DNA of 64,000 nt from Clostridium manihotivorum (GTDB taxonomy: Bacteria; Bacillota; Clostridia; Clostridiales; Clostridiaceae). The stretch spans positions 2,559,776-2,623,775 of the forward strand of contig NZ_CP025746.1 of assembly GCF_004015185.1 (NCBI RefSeq), read 5' to 3'. The first letter of the stretch is position 1. Every line of letters begins with the position of its first letter. Positions 8,026-16,830 of the stretch are shown here, in pieces. The notes beneath the pieces were generated by a model, which saw only the letters and a list, made by a program, of their open reading frames with translations, was not told where the DNA came from and searched no databases. The translations under genes were made by a program, and so were the position numbers.

Positions 8026-9120
8026 ATGTTTGTTAATTATAATAATAGTATCGTGAATCTTGCCTGCTCTATCTTGAAATATTTTGGTGCTGACAGTGAA
8101 CATAGTACACTAAAAGAAGTGGATGAGCTTTTGAAAGCTCAATATAAAAATGTAGTTGTCTTACTATTGGATGGATTAGGCATTGATATATTAAAGCATA
8201 ATTTATCGGAAAATAGTTTTTTTAGAAAGAATTTGCTTAAGGAATATTCATCTGTATTTCCTCCAACAACTACATCAGCAACCACCTCTATGGAAAGTGG
8301 CCTAACCCCTCTGGAACATGGATGGTTAGGATGGAGTTTGTATTTTAGTGAGATAAATAAAATAGTAAATGCATTTATTAATACAGAAAAAGATACAGAG
8401 CTTCAGGCAGAGGAATATCATGTTGCCAGTAAAATAATACCCTATAAAAGCATCTACGAAAAAATAAGAGCTGCTGGTAGTGCTGAGGCATATAGCGTGT
8501 CAAAGTTCGGAAGCAATAAAATAGAAACCTTTGATGAATTGACCAATGAAGTAGAGAGATTATGTGCTACCTCAGAGAAGAAATACATATATGGATACTG
8601 GGAATACCCTGATAGCTTAATGCATATGGTTGGTAGCTATAACAGCCAGGTTACTGACAATATAAAAGAGCTAGAAGAAAGAGTAGCAACTATGTGCAAT
8701 AGATTGTCTGATACATTGGTAATAGTTACTGCAGATCATGGACATTGTAATGTGAAATACTATATTTTGAGTGATTATCCTAAGTTATTTAATATGTTAA
8801 AACGTCCAACTTCTGTGGAGACAAGAGCTATAGCTTTCTATATAAAAGATGAATATCTAGATGATTTTAGAGCTGAGTTCCACAATAATTTTGGAGATGA
8901 TTTTTTACTGTATTCAAAAGAAGAGGTTATCAAAAAAAATATATTTGGCACTGGCAAAATGCATCCGAAGTTTGAAGAATTTATAGGAGATTATTTAGCA
9001 GTAGCAATTAGTGATAAAGGCATTGTATATTCTCAAGAATCAAAGCAATTTATCTCCAATCATGCCGGAATGACCGAACAGGAAATGAACATACCGCTTA
9101 TAGCAATAAGTAGAAAATGA
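8026..9120 (+). CDS. Alkaline-phosphatase-superfamily phosphodiesterase
   Basis: A 364-residue protein with the type I phosphodiesterase/nucleotide pyrophosphatase layout. The first metal-binding Asp is in VVVLLLDGLG (Asp49), the likely nucleophile Thr is in FPPTTTSATTSM (81-87), further ligands are in WEYPDSLMHM (about residue 195) and TADHGH (about 238), and the last His is in SNHAGMTEQE near the C-terminus. It has no signal peptide, so it is probably cytoplasmic. The start at 8026 follows AGGGGGAAA. The natural substrate (a nucleotide, phosphonate or phospholipid head group) is not deducible. A family A element forms most of the leader. Confidence 0.88.
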   Translation: MFVNYNNSIVNLACSILKYFGADSEHSTLKEVDELLKAQYKNVVVLLLDGLGIDILKHNLSENSFFRKNLLKEYSSVFPPTTTSATTSMESGLTPLEHGWLGWSLYFSEINKIVNAFINTEKDTELQAEEYHVASKIIPYKSIYEKIRAAGSAEAYSVSKFGSNKIETFDELTNEVERLCATSEKKYIYGYWEYPDSLMHMVGSYNSQVTDNIKELEERVATMCNRLSDTLVIVTADHGHCNVKYYILSDYPKLFNMLKRPTSVETRAIAFYIKDEYLDDFRAEFHNNFGDDFLLYSKEEVIKKNIFGTGKMHPKFEEFIGDYLAVAISDKGIVYSQESKQFISNHAGMTEQEMNIPLIAISRK

Positions 9121-9170
9121 TTAGCTTGGATGGCTTAATTGCATATATAGCACAAAGAAGAGAAAGCATT

Positions 9171-9256
9171 TTTCCTGCCAGGCTTTCATTATATTGATAT
9201 GGAAAGACAGATGGTAAAAAATTCACTGAAGAAGATGAGTTTAGCAGACTTTTTTC
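9171..9256 (+). repeat. Repeat family E, tail copy
   Basis: CCTGCCAGGC..GGAAAGACAGATG is followed by a degenerate TTCACTGAAGAAG..GACTTTTTTC terminator-like tail. It separates the phosphodiesterase gene from the histidine kinase gene. Confidence 0.55.
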
Positions 9257-9284
9257 AATTAATATTAGATACAAGAGGTATAGA

Positions 9285-10565
9285 ATGAATCAGGTGGACA
9301 TATTATTATGGAAAAATGAAATAGAAACTAATAAAACCGTATCAAAGGCAATGAGAATTGTTTTATATTTCTCCTTTATAGCTGGGCTTTTTAATTTAAT
9401 TCATATATTTGATGTTGCTCAGAGTGTGATGATAAAAATGAATGTATTACTTATAATTCCTCTTTTGCTGCCTACTATTTTAGTGGACATGTTGAAGTTG
9501 AATAAACCATGGATAAAGTATTCAATACTTACTTGTGCTGTGATTTCTACAGGAATATGTTATACATTATTAACCTTTCAGACAATTTTAATGTTTGTTG
9601 TTCCAACGATACTTGCCTCTATGTATTTTAGAAAAGCACAGCTTATAGTGGTGATTGTTGAATCAGTATTTAATATAGTTTTAGCCCATTTATTTAGCTT
9701 TTATTTTCTAATGCAACCCTGGATAGAGCCCTTTAACGGCTTAGGAAATATAATGTTATATGGAGCGGTGCCAAGAGTACTTCAATACCTATGCTGCGGA
9801 AGTTTATTTTACATATTGTGCAATCGTACTTCTGGGCTTATGGTACAGTATCATAAGGCTATAAAGGATAAAGAGATTTTTGAGCTTGAAAAATCTATAG
9901 CCTTACAGAAGATAAAATATGAGGAACGAGAGCAGTTAAGTAGAGATATTCATAATAGCGTAGGACATACAATAATGGCGGCAATTATGAGCTTGGATGC
10001 AGCAGAAGCAGTGTATAATGCGGATTCTAATAAAGCAATGGAAAAAATAAAATTTGCTAATATACGAATGCGGGAAAGTCTTGAAGCTATACGAAAAGCA
10101 GTACGCGGCATAAGCACAAAGGCGGGTGGACAAACCATAGAGGACCTTATGAGATTAATAACTCTAAATATCAATAAATTAAAAGAGGATTTTGATATTA
10201 AGATAAGGATTAAAACTCATTATAGTGATCAGCAATTGAAAACTCAAGATATTTGTATTGAGAGGATTGACTTTTTAGTAGGGGCATTGCAGGAATTAGT
10301 AACTAACAGTGTAAAACATGGAAAGGCAACAGCAATTATTGTAGTTATAGAAATAGATATAAACAATATAAATATAATAATTCAGGATAATGGAACTGGA
10401 ATTGAAAATATAAGAGATTGTCAAGAATTATTAGACAATGGCTTTGGAATAAGAAAAATCGGCAACTACTTAATTTCCATAGGCGGAGCTTTAAAGCTAA
10501 AGAATCAAGAAGGCTTGCTGGTAGAAATGAAAGTTCCAATAAGAGCAGGTGGAGAAAATGAATAG
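9285..10565 (+). CDS. Sensor histidine kinase, NarL/DesK type
   Basis: A 426-residue kinase with ATG after AAGAGGT. Roughly six membrane segments occupy residues 25-180 with no large extracellular loop, then a linker and a HisKA_3 domain with phospho-acceptor His223 in SRDIHNSVGH. The ATPase domain shows QELVTNSVKHG, a DNGTGI box and GFGIRKIGNYL. It overlaps the response regulator gene by 8 nt, so the two are translationally coupled. Membrane-embedded sensing (for example of lipids or membrane stress) is common for this layout but is inference. No transporter gene is adjacent, so targets are unknown. Confidence 0.92.
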   Translation: MNQVDILLWKNEIETNKTVSKAMRIVLYFSFIAGLFNLIHIFDVAQSVMIKMNVLLIIPLLLPTILVDMLKLNKPWIKYSILTCAVISTGICYTLLTFQTILMFVVPTILASMYFRKAQLIVVIVESVFNIVLAHLFSFYFLMQPWIEPFNGLGNIMLYGAVPRVLQYLCCGSLFYILCNRTSGLMVQYHKAIKDKEIFELEKSIALQKIKYEEREQLSRDIHNSVGHTIMAAIMSLDAAEAVYNADSNKAMEKIKFANIRMRESLEAIRKAVRGISTKAGGQTIEDLMRLITLNINKLKEDFDIKIRIKTHYSDQQLKTQDICIERIDFLVGALQELVTNSVKHGKATAIIVVIEIDINNINIIIQDNGTGIENIRDCQELLDNGFGIRKIGNYLISIGGALKLKNQEGLLVEMKVPIRAGGENE

Positions 10566-11220
10566 AATAAGAATATTGATAGTAGATGATGAAAAGCTTC
10601 TTTTAGAAAGTCTAGAATTAATATTATCCATGAATGAAGCCTTCGAAATAGTAGGTTTGGCAAAGGAAGGGAAAGAAGCCTTAGAAATATTAGAGAAAAA
10701 ACAAGCAGATATTGCCTTAGTAGATTTAAATATGAAGGGAATGGCAGGGCAGGATTTAATACTAAAAATAAAGTCAGTCTATTCCTCAATGAAAATACTT
10801 GTTTTAACCACTTTTTATGATGAAGAGAACATTGTAAATGCAGTACGGAATGGAGCAGATGGCTACTTGCTAAAGGATGCAGGAACAAAAGTTATCGTTC
10901 AAGGAATCTTTAATGTTATGAATGGTCAAAGCATACTTGACAGTAAAGTAATGACTGCCTTAGCAGATATAATGTCAAAGCGATCAACTGAAAATAAATA
11001 CAAAGAAAAATATGCGGAGGCAGAGATATTAAAAAATCTAACAGAAAGAGAAATTGAAATCTGTCAGCTGCTTTCTGATGGATATACCAACTCTCAAATA
11101 GCAGAATTCTTATATATTTCTGAAGGAACGGTAAAAAATTATATAAGTACTATCTATGATAAAACAGGAATAAAGGACAGAACCCTGTTAGCCTTAAAGC
11201 TTGCAAAAATTTTCTCTTAA
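10558..11220 (+). CDS. Response regulator, NarL/FixJ family
   Basis: A 220-residue protein. The ATG at 10558 is preferred over the GTG at 10549 because AGGTGGA lies 5 nt upstream of it. The receiver domain has DDE at residues 10-12 and the phospho-acceptor Asp56 in ALVDLNMKG, with the conserved Lys in YLLKDAG. A LuxR-type HTH covers about residues 152-210 (LTEREIEICQLLSDGYTNSQIA, GTVKNYISTIY). It is the partner of the kinase directly upstream. No operator could be identified. Confidence 0.93.
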   Translation: MNRIRILIVDDEKLLLESLELILSMNEAFEIVGLAKEGKEALEILEKKQADIALVDLNMKGMAGQDLILKIKSVYSSMKILVLTTFYDEENIVNAVRNGADGYLLKDAGTKVIVQGIFNVMNGQSILDSKVMTALADIMSKRSTENKYKEKYAEAEILKNLTEREIEICQLLSDGYTNSQIAEFLYISEGTVKNYISTIYDKTGIKDRTLLALKLAKIFS

Positions 11221-11224
11221 TAAA

Positions 11225-11425
11225 GAGTTCCTATATCCAAACTTAATTTATATTTGTTCAAAAATCTTAGGCTCTGATAATTTTCTCGCATTTAAAAAAT
11301 TAATAGTTTAGTTAGGAATTCTATAACGCTGTACCACTTCAATCAAAAATCCATTTGAAAAATTCCTCCGGCTTATGAGAAGCGAAATTGAAAATATAGA
11401 TTTTAATGTGAAGTGTTACATACGC
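11225..11425. mobile_element. MITE-like family A copy followed by family B copy
   Basis: Family A: 11225-11325, ends GAGTTCCTATA and TAGGAATTCTATA. Family B: about 11330-11425, beginning GTACCACTTCAA and ending GAAGTGTTACAT, with the family B centre CTCCGGCTTATGAGAAGCGAAATTGAAAATATAGA-like (shown only in part). No gene here. Confidence 0.65.
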
Positions 11426-11436
11426 AAATAAACATG

Positions 11437-11475
11437 ACCACAGTCATATATAACTAATGACTGTGGTTACTTCTT
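11437..11475. terminator. Hairpin, possible terminator
   Basis: A perfect 11-bp stem ACCACAGTCAT/ATGACTGTGGT (11437-11447 and 11457-11467) with a modest T content after it. Confidence 0.55.
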
Positions 11476-11531
11476 TATGGAAAGTATTTCAGGTATTCTA
11501 TAGGAAATAGGGAAGAAGTGAGGAATAGTAC

Positions 11532-12353
11532 ATGAAAAGAAATAGAACTATTAAGGTACTTGGAATTATTTTTGTCGTAGCTGCATTACTTGTTTTTATT
11601 AACTTTATTCCGACACTTAGACTAAAGACATCAAATATGCAGGTTATAGAAGGGCAATGGGTCAATGTTTATTATGAAAAGGAAGAAGCTGCTGCGAAGG
11701 ATGTTGCTCAGTTGGCCGATACAAGGGCTGGTGAATTAGCTAAGAAATTAGGCTTTAGTAAAAAGCAAAATATAAGCATTTATATTTATGACCATCAGGC
11801 AACAATGCAAAGAAAAAAGTATGGGCTAATAGGATCAATGTTAGGGCTAGATTGGTATATTGGAGACAACCTAGGAACAAATGTTATATTAACATCACCT
11901 GCCAACCCCGGGAAGGCGCATAACTATGATGATAATAAGCAAGCGGTTTTACATGAAATGGTTCACGCCTATGTAAGTATAATAAATCCACGGATAAGAC
12001 TGTGGTTAACCGAAGGAATGGCTTTATATCTATCCAATGGTCAACCTCTTGACAAAGTAGATATCGATAATATCCATATTCCAACCTACTCAGAAACTAA
12101 AACTAGTAATCCAATTAAATTTGCCAATATGGGAGGTTATACCTTTGCAAATAGCTATATAGAATATATTGATAAACACTATGGATGGGACAAAGTGATG
12201 CTGATAATTAAAACGGAAGATTATGAAAAGGTGTTTGGCAAATCAGAAGAAGATATATACAACGAATGGCTAAAGTATATTAAAAGGGACAGGGGGACGA
12301 GGGACAGGGGGACGGAGCTTTTGTCCCTAATTACAGTTAGCGGAGTACTTTAA
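11532..12353 (+). CDS. Membrane-anchored gluzincin metallopeptidase, MA-like
   Basis: A 273-residue protein with one N-terminal membrane helix (residues 8-27) and an extracytoplasmic domain. The zinc site is HEMVH at 141-145 with the third ligand Glu161 in WLTEGMALYLSNG, matching the peptidase MA-like superfamily. The ATG follows GAAGTGAGGAATAGT. From about residue 252 the frame is encoded by a doublet of the REP-like element, giving the tail RDRGTRDRGTELLS; the natural C-terminus was probably near NEWLKYIK. Substrate unknown. Confidence 0.82.
   Translation: MKRNRTIKVLGIIFVVAALLVFINFIPTLRLKTSNMQVIEGQWVNVYYEKEEAAAKDVAQLADTRAGELAKKLGFSKKQNISIYIYDHQATMQRKKYGLIGSMLGLDWYIGDNLGTNVILTSPANPGKAHNYDDNKQAVLHEMVHAYVSIINPRIRLWLTEGMALYLSNGQPLDKVDIDNIHIPTYSETKTSNPIKFANMGGYTFANSYIEYIDKHYGWDKVMLIIKTEDYEKVFGKSEEDIYNEWLKYIKRDRGTRDRGTELLSLITVSGVL
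12286..12327 (+). repeat. REP-like palindrome, tandem doublet inside a gene
   Basis: Two consecutive GGGACAGGGGGACG units followed by GAGCTTTTGTCCC. The whole repeat lies inside the coding 3' end of the MA-like peptidase gene. Confidence 0.85.
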
Positions 12354-12567
12354 AAAGGCAGAAAAGAACTAGCATAGGCGAAATATTATTTATGAAAATA
12401 TATGTTTTAATATGAAGCAATACATTAGGTACGGTGAAGCGACTCTACAATATACTTTTCCAATATAGAGTTTATAAGGTAGCTCATAATCTCTGTTACC
12501 AAAGGGCCGACAAAGATTAGCATAGCAAATTGCTTTTAGTGGCAGAAATTAAAAAGAATAACAAAGC
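12354..12567. other. Intergenic, no gene seen
   Basis: AT-rich DNA with no frame carrying a ribosome-binding site. Confidence 0.3.
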
Positions 12568-12602
12568 AAGGCACTCTACGTTCAATTTACGTAAAGTGCC
12601 TT
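12568..12602. terminator. Hairpin terminator between convergent genes
   Basis: AAGGCACTCTACGT (12568-12581) pairs with ACGTAAAGTGCCTT (12589-12602) with one mismatch. It lies between the MA-like gene and the convergent marR gene. Confidence 0.7.
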
Positions 12603-12771
12603 ATGTATTTTGTTAATAAAATTCCACCGCTACAGTTAGTTATGTAGACTTATTACCATGAAGATTGTATGAAATCAAAATAGACGAATTTCTCTAATGT
12701 CAGCCACTTTTGTGAAAACTTTATTTTCGTATTCTACCATAGATTATCTAAATCACACTATCTTTTCGCAA

Positions 12772-13284
12772 TTATTCTAACATATCAGCAGAAGGCTTTG
12801 GAATTTTAATTCTTTCTTCAAAGCCATCCATTGGAACACCATCATAACTATATAGCTTCTTTAAAAGCTGCCAGAGGGTTCCCAATTCTTCTTTGCTGAA
12901 ACCTTTAAATATATCAGCCATAAAATTCTTCTTAGCATCCATTGCATTTTTTGAAAGAGAATTGATGCCTGCTTCTGTCAACACTACATTAACAGCTCTT
13001 TTATCTTTTTCTGATGACACTATTGAAATATATTTTTTCTTCTCAAGACTTTTGATAATCCTCGTTGCATTCTGCTTAGTTGTGCCCAACTTACCTGCTA
13101 TATTTATGATGGTAGTATCGCCTTTTGGTAAATGAAGTATGGCTAATAGTGTTAGCAGCTGCTTGCTTGTTAGATCACCGCAATAACTGTCACCTGCAGT
13201 CTGAAGTTTGTTTGAGACTGCCATGAGACTGGCGTAGGTCTGATCCATTATATACAATAGTTCACTAAAGTCTTTGTTATCCAA
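12772..13284 (-). CDS. MarR family transcriptional regulator
   Basis: A 170-residue winged-helix regulator. The start is TTG at 13284: GGGAGG lies 7 nt upstream, whereas the longer frame's first codon is inside that ribosome-binding site. The wHTH spans roughly residues 45-115 (LTSKQLLTLLAILHLP, INIAGKLGTTKQNATRIIKSLEKKKYI, SSEKDKRAVNVVLTEAG). It is divergent from the flavoprotein/hydrolase operon, and two inverted repeats lie between them over the promoters, so it most likely represses both sides and is released by a ligand or oxidant. The ligand is unknown. Confidence 0.9.
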   Translation of the reverse strand: MDNKDFSELLYIMDQTYASLMAVSNKLQTAGDSYCGDLTSKQLLTLLAILHLPKGDTTIINIAGKLGTTKQNATRIIKSLEKKKYISIVSSEKDKRAVNVVLTEAGINSLSKNAMDAKKNFMADIFKGFSKEELGTLWQLLKKLYSYDGVPMDGFEERIKIPKPSADMLE

Positions 13285-13330
13285 TTTTAATCCTCCCAAC
13301 TGTTATAGTTAATAAAAATATTATATCACA

Positions 13331-13400
13331 TATAGACAATGGGTTGACAAAATATTTTTAGAGGCATATATTTATATTAGACAATGCATTGACTAATATA
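13331..13400. promoter_or_regulatory. MarR operators and divergent promoters
   Basis: The plus-strand promoter is TTGACA (13344-13349), 17 nt, TATATT (13367-13372). Two related sites overlap it: TAGACAATGGGTTGACA over the -35, and a 28-bp near-perfect palindrome (13373-13400, core AGACAATGCATTGACT) just after the -10. On the minus strand an extended -10 TGATATAAT for marR lies beside the first site. This is a typical autoregulated MarR divergon. Confidence 0.8.
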
Positions 13401-13426
13401 AAAAAGAGTATTAAGGAGAATAAAAA

Positions 13427-13999
13427 ATGAAAGTTATAACCATTATGGGGAGTCCGAAGAAAAATGGAAGAACTGCTTTTACACTATCACTATTCGAAGA
13501 CAGTATGAGAAAGGCTGGACATGAAATTGAGAGAGTTAATGCAGTAGATATAAAAATTAACAACTGCAAAGAATGTTACACCTGCATGGGTAAAAGCTCA
13601 GAACATGGATGTCCTCAAAAAGATGACTGGGACATGGTATTTAAGAAGATTATGGCTGCAGATGCTGTAATATATTCATCACCGCTTTTCTGTTTTGATA
13701 TAACCGCTCAACTTAAGCCAATTATTGACAGACACTTCAGTCTGATGAATAAGGATCTATTAAAAGGCAAACTTTCAGCACTGCTAGTTACTTGCGGAGG
13801 TAAAGAAACTAACAATGCAGACTGTGTGCAAACCATATTTAGACGTGCTTTTGATATAAATGAAGGAGATAAGTTCAAAACCACCGTTGTTGGTACCTAC
13901 GTTGCAGAATCAAGCATAGAACCTGATTTTGAAAAAAGATCAGAAGTAGTTGCGGAAAAGATGTTCAACGACTTTAACTGTACTATTCAGAGTAAATAA
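13427..13999 (+). CDS. Iron-sulfur flavoprotein / NADPH-dependent FMN reductase family
   Basis: A 190-residue flavodoxin-fold protein (MKVITIMGSPKKNGRT is the FMN-phosphate loop). Cys47, Cys50, Cys53 and Cys62 form the compact C-x2-C-x2-C-x8-C cluster of iron-sulfur flavoproteins (Isf-like). ATG follows AAGGAGAAT. It is first in an operon with the hydrolase gene 21 nt downstream and is controlled by the adjacent MarR. Isf-type proteins reduce oxygen, peroxide or quinones; a role in detoxifying electrophiles or oxidants is likely but inferred. Confidence 0.88.
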   Translation: MKVITIMGSPKKNGRTAFTLSLFEDSMRKAGHEIERVNAVDIKINNCKECYTCMGKSSEHGCPQKDDWDMVFKKIMAADAVIYSSPLFCFDITAQLKPIIDRHFSLMNKDLLKGKLSALLVTCGGKETNNADCVQTIFRRAFDINEGDKFKTTVVGTYVAESSIEPDFEKRSEVVAEKMFNDFNCTIQSK

Positions 14000-14020
14000 T
14001 TTTTGGGAGGTTAATACATT

Positions 14021-15223
14021 ATGAGTATATTGTTTAAAGATGACCAATTTGATTTTCAGGTACTAAGATTACTTGGAGAAACAGCCTATTGTGCAGCTGA
14101 TATAGGAGAAGTTGTCTCCACAAGCAATAGGATAACAGAAGGTGATTATGACAGTTGGTGTGATGAATGGACTAAAACCGCAGAAAGATTGCATGGTATA
14201 GGTGACAAAGCCTTCGCAGAAGGGCATTTAATAAGTGCCAGAAAAGCCTATCTCCGTGCTTCTAACTATTATCGTACTGCAGAATTCTTCCTTCATGAAA
14301 ATCCAAACTCAGAAAAAATTGCAAAGCTATTTAATGCAAGCGAAGAATGCTTTTCAAAGGTTATGGAACTTAATAACCCCGTAATTAAGTCTGTTTTGGT
14401 ACCCTATGAAGGTACAACTCTGCCTGCCCATTATTATAAGTTAAATGATACAAAGGAGCCAAAGCCAGTTCTAATACTCTTAACAGGATTTGACGGTACA
14501 AAGGAAGAATTCTATGGACTGGCTATGACAGCCCTTGAACATGGAATGAACTGTCTTGCCATAGAAGGTCCTGGACAAGGTGAAGTTGTTAAAAAGCAGC
14601 ATTTATATTTTAGAGCTGACTATGAAGCTGTTGTTAGCCCTGCTGTAGATTACCTGCTTACAAATGAATTTATCGACCCAGAAAAGATAGTTCTGTGGGG
14701 TGAAAGCTTTGGAGGATACTTGGCACCAAGAGCAGCAGCTTTTGAACACCGTCTTGCTGCATGTATAGCAAACAGCGGGATCTATGATTTCCTTGGAGGC
14801 GGAATAAAGGGGCTTGGATTAACAAGAGAGCAGATACTCACCATTGCTGAAAAAGAGCCTGATGCGCTTAATAAGAAGCTATACGATTTTATGAAAAAAA
14901 ATTCTGAATTCCGATGGAAAATATCTCAAGGCATGTATGTATTCGGATGTAGTACTCCAGCGGAATTTGTTAAAGCTACAGGAAAATATATAATGAAAGG
15001 CATTGCAGAAAATATAAAGTGCCCCACACTTGTGGTTGATACCGACGAGGATGGACTTATTGATTCACAAGCTAAGCCACTTTATGAGGCTCTCACTTGC
15101 AGAAAGGATTATATGCTCTTTACTGGCGAAGAGGGTGCAGGTGCACACTGTCAATGCGGTGCAAAACTTATTGGCAACGAGAGAATCTTCAGCTGGATAG
15201 AAGATGTTCTTTCAGGAAAATAA
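14021..15223 (+). CDS. Alpha/beta hydrolase, FrsA/dihydropseudooxynicotine-hydrolase-like
   Basis: A 400-residue protein with a helical N-terminal region of about 120 residues followed by an alpha/beta hydrolase fold. The nucleophile elbow is GESFGG with Ser229, the acid is probably in LVVDTDEDGLID and the His in GAGAHCQCG near the C-terminus. The N-terminal domain and length match the 2,6-dihydropseudooxynicotine hydrolase-like group. The start follows GGGAGGTTAATAC. It is the second gene of the MarR-controlled operon, suggesting that the flavoprotein and hydrolase act on the same kind of xenobiotic. Confidence 0.88.
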   Translation: MSILFKDDQFDFQVLRLLGETAYCAADIGEVVSTSNRITEGDYDSWCDEWTKTAERLHGIGDKAFAEGHLISARKAYLRASNYYRTAEFFLHENPNSEKIAKLFNASEECFSKVMELNNPVIKSVLVPYEGTTLPAHYYKLNDTKEPKPVLILLTGFDGTKEEFYGLAMTALEHGMNCLAIEGPGQGEVVKKQHLYFRADYEAVVSPAVDYLLTNEFIDPEKIVLWGESFGGYLAPRAAAFEHRLAACIANSGIYDFLGGGIKGLGLTREQILTIAEKEPDALNKKLYDFMKKNSEFRWKISQGMYVFGCSTPAEFVKATGKYIMKGIAENIKCPTLVVDTDEDGLIDSQAKPLYEALTCRKDYMLFTGEEGAGAHCQCGAKLIGNERIFSWIEDVLSGK

Positions 15224-15353
15224 TTACCACTAGCCTTTGGCATTATATAGAGCCATATTATAAGTAATAGTTCATTTACAAAATATGTTATAATAAAATT
15301 GGAAACAAATTTTTGTTAAGGACAAATAGTGATTTATAGAGGTGCTCTATTCT

Positions 15354-15989
15354 ATGAAAAGAGAACAGCAAAAGTTAATAAAAGATTTAAATAAAATAAT
15401 ACAAAGGGATTTAAAAGAATTATGCAAGAAATATAATTTTAAATTTGCCTATGGTTATCTATATAGATTTGAAGGTGACTTTGTTTATACTGCTATTGTT
15501 GATATAAGGCCAATGTATTATGAAGATTTATATGTTTCATTATTTATAAAGCCATGGATACTTAATGATACTTATTGGAAGGTTCAGAATATGAATATGG
15601 AGAAAATGCAGACTCAACCGAAAACATTTCATTTTAGAGGTGCATTTAATATTAATGATATTAAGTACGAATCATATAGAATACCATATGACAATAATAA
15701 TTTTAGCCTTTCTTTAGAAAACGCTTTGCGAGATATTGAGAAAAGAATAAGTGATCATCAAGTCATATTAAACAGTGTAAATGTGTTATTGGAAGAACCT
15801 ACTGACTATAAAGTATCTAATTTGAGCAAAGCAATTATTTGTATTTACAATGAAGATTATGAAAAAGCACTAACATATTTAAATGAAAGTACTGAAAAGG
15901 AAGATAAAGATGTATACCTTCATGTTGATAGTAAAGGAAAAACTTTGAATGAATATGCTTTTAAGTTTTGCAAGGAAAGGCTGAGATAA
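15354..15989 (+). CDS. Hypothetical protein
   Basis: A 211-residue soluble protein that I do not recognise. ATG 15354 is chosen because AGAGGTG lies 9 nt upstream; a GTG at 15342 lies inside that site. The N-terminal 40 residues are helical and charged (LIKDLNKIIQRDLKELCKKYNF), followed by a beta-rich core with many aromatic residues and a helical C-terminus. An extended -10 TGTTATAAT at 15287-15294 precedes it. The layout is reminiscent of DUF4304-like proteins but that is not secure. Confidence 0.75.
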   Translation: MKREQQKLIKDLNKIIQRDLKELCKKYNFKFAYGYLYRFEGDFVYTAIVDIRPMYYEDLYVSLFIKPWILNDTYWKVQNMNMEKMQTQPKTFHFRGAFNINDIKYESYRIPYDNNNFSLSLENALRDIEKRISDHQVILNSVNVLLEEPTDYKVSNLSKAIICIYNEDYEKALTYLNESTEKEDKDVYLHVDSKGKTLNEYAFKFCKERLR

Positions 15990-16184
15990 TTTTTACTATA
16001 GACTCCAATTTATATTATTGAGATTAAAATCTTTAAATAGAAAAAATTATACAGGTTTATTTTTTATAAAAACTCTATATAGGATAAACAAGAAAAGCTT
16101 AGTGTTGATAACACTAAGCAATTCGTAAAACATTTATATTATTTTAGAGCTATTGGATGAACTGAAATTAATATTTTATTCTAG
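15990..16184. other. Intergenic with perfect hairpin
   Basis: A perfect 10-bp stem GCTTAGTGTT/AACACTAAGC with 3-nt loop (16097-16119) is present but lacks a downstream T-run on the plus strand. No gene is seen. Confidence 0.4.
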
Positions 16185-16274
16185 AGTGAAGCACTATTCT
16201 TTGTTGGATGGGTGCTTTTTCTCGTTGCCATTAAGTTCTATATAAAAACTAAGAAACTTAATCTTGATGATTAA
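16185..16274 (+). pseudogene. Fragment of a membrane protein C-terminus
   Basis: A start-less frame ending at TAA 16272-16274 reads ALFFVGWVLFLVAIKFYIK and then TKKLNLDD, a single transmembrane helix with a positively charged tail. It is preceded by an in-frame stop and has no ribosome-binding site. It looks like the last exon-like piece of a decayed membrane protein gene. It could also be chance. Confidence 0.35.
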
Positions 16275-16607
16275 CTTAGAACAGAAATATTATAAGTTAA
16301 AGCTAATCCAGCAACAAAAATAGTAAGAAAGTTTTTTTATAATTAATTCTAGCATATCCATTACGGAATTCTTTAATTCTACCCTGGAATTATACAATAT
16401 TTATGTAGAATTTATACACAAGAATAAGATGCAAAGACCTCATTTATAATAGTCACGGTGAACAATATAATAAAAAGAACATAAAGCTAATTATAGATAG
16501 TAATGTATCTAAGTAAGATCTCTACTTTAAGTTTTACGTCCCCTAATACAAATCTTTGGTTACTTGATGATATCATCAATAGGTATTAAAATAAAATAAT
16601 AAAGCTG

Positions 16608-16800
16608 TACTAGTTAAATCTAAAAACTATTTTTAAAGCTCTTTGGATTCTGAGAGAAGAATTTGAAAATGTAAATTTTAATATTAAGTGCTACACATAT
16701 ACAAAGAGGTAGAATATAAAAAATTGATTTATACTTGTTCGAAAATCTTTGGTTTTCAGGTAGATATGAATTAACAATTGAGTTAGAAATTCTATATCTT
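16608..16800. mobile_element. Family B copy followed by family A copy
   Basis: Family B about 16608-16700 (GCTCTTTGGATTCTGAGAG and TTGAAAATGTAAATTTTAAT). Family A about 16708-16800 (TTGATTTATACTTGTTCG .. AATTGAGTTAGAAATTCTAT). The family A copy runs into a false N-terminal extension of the following reading frame. Confidence 0.6.
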
Positions 16801-16830
16801 AAAAATAATATAAATAAGATGAGGGAAAAA

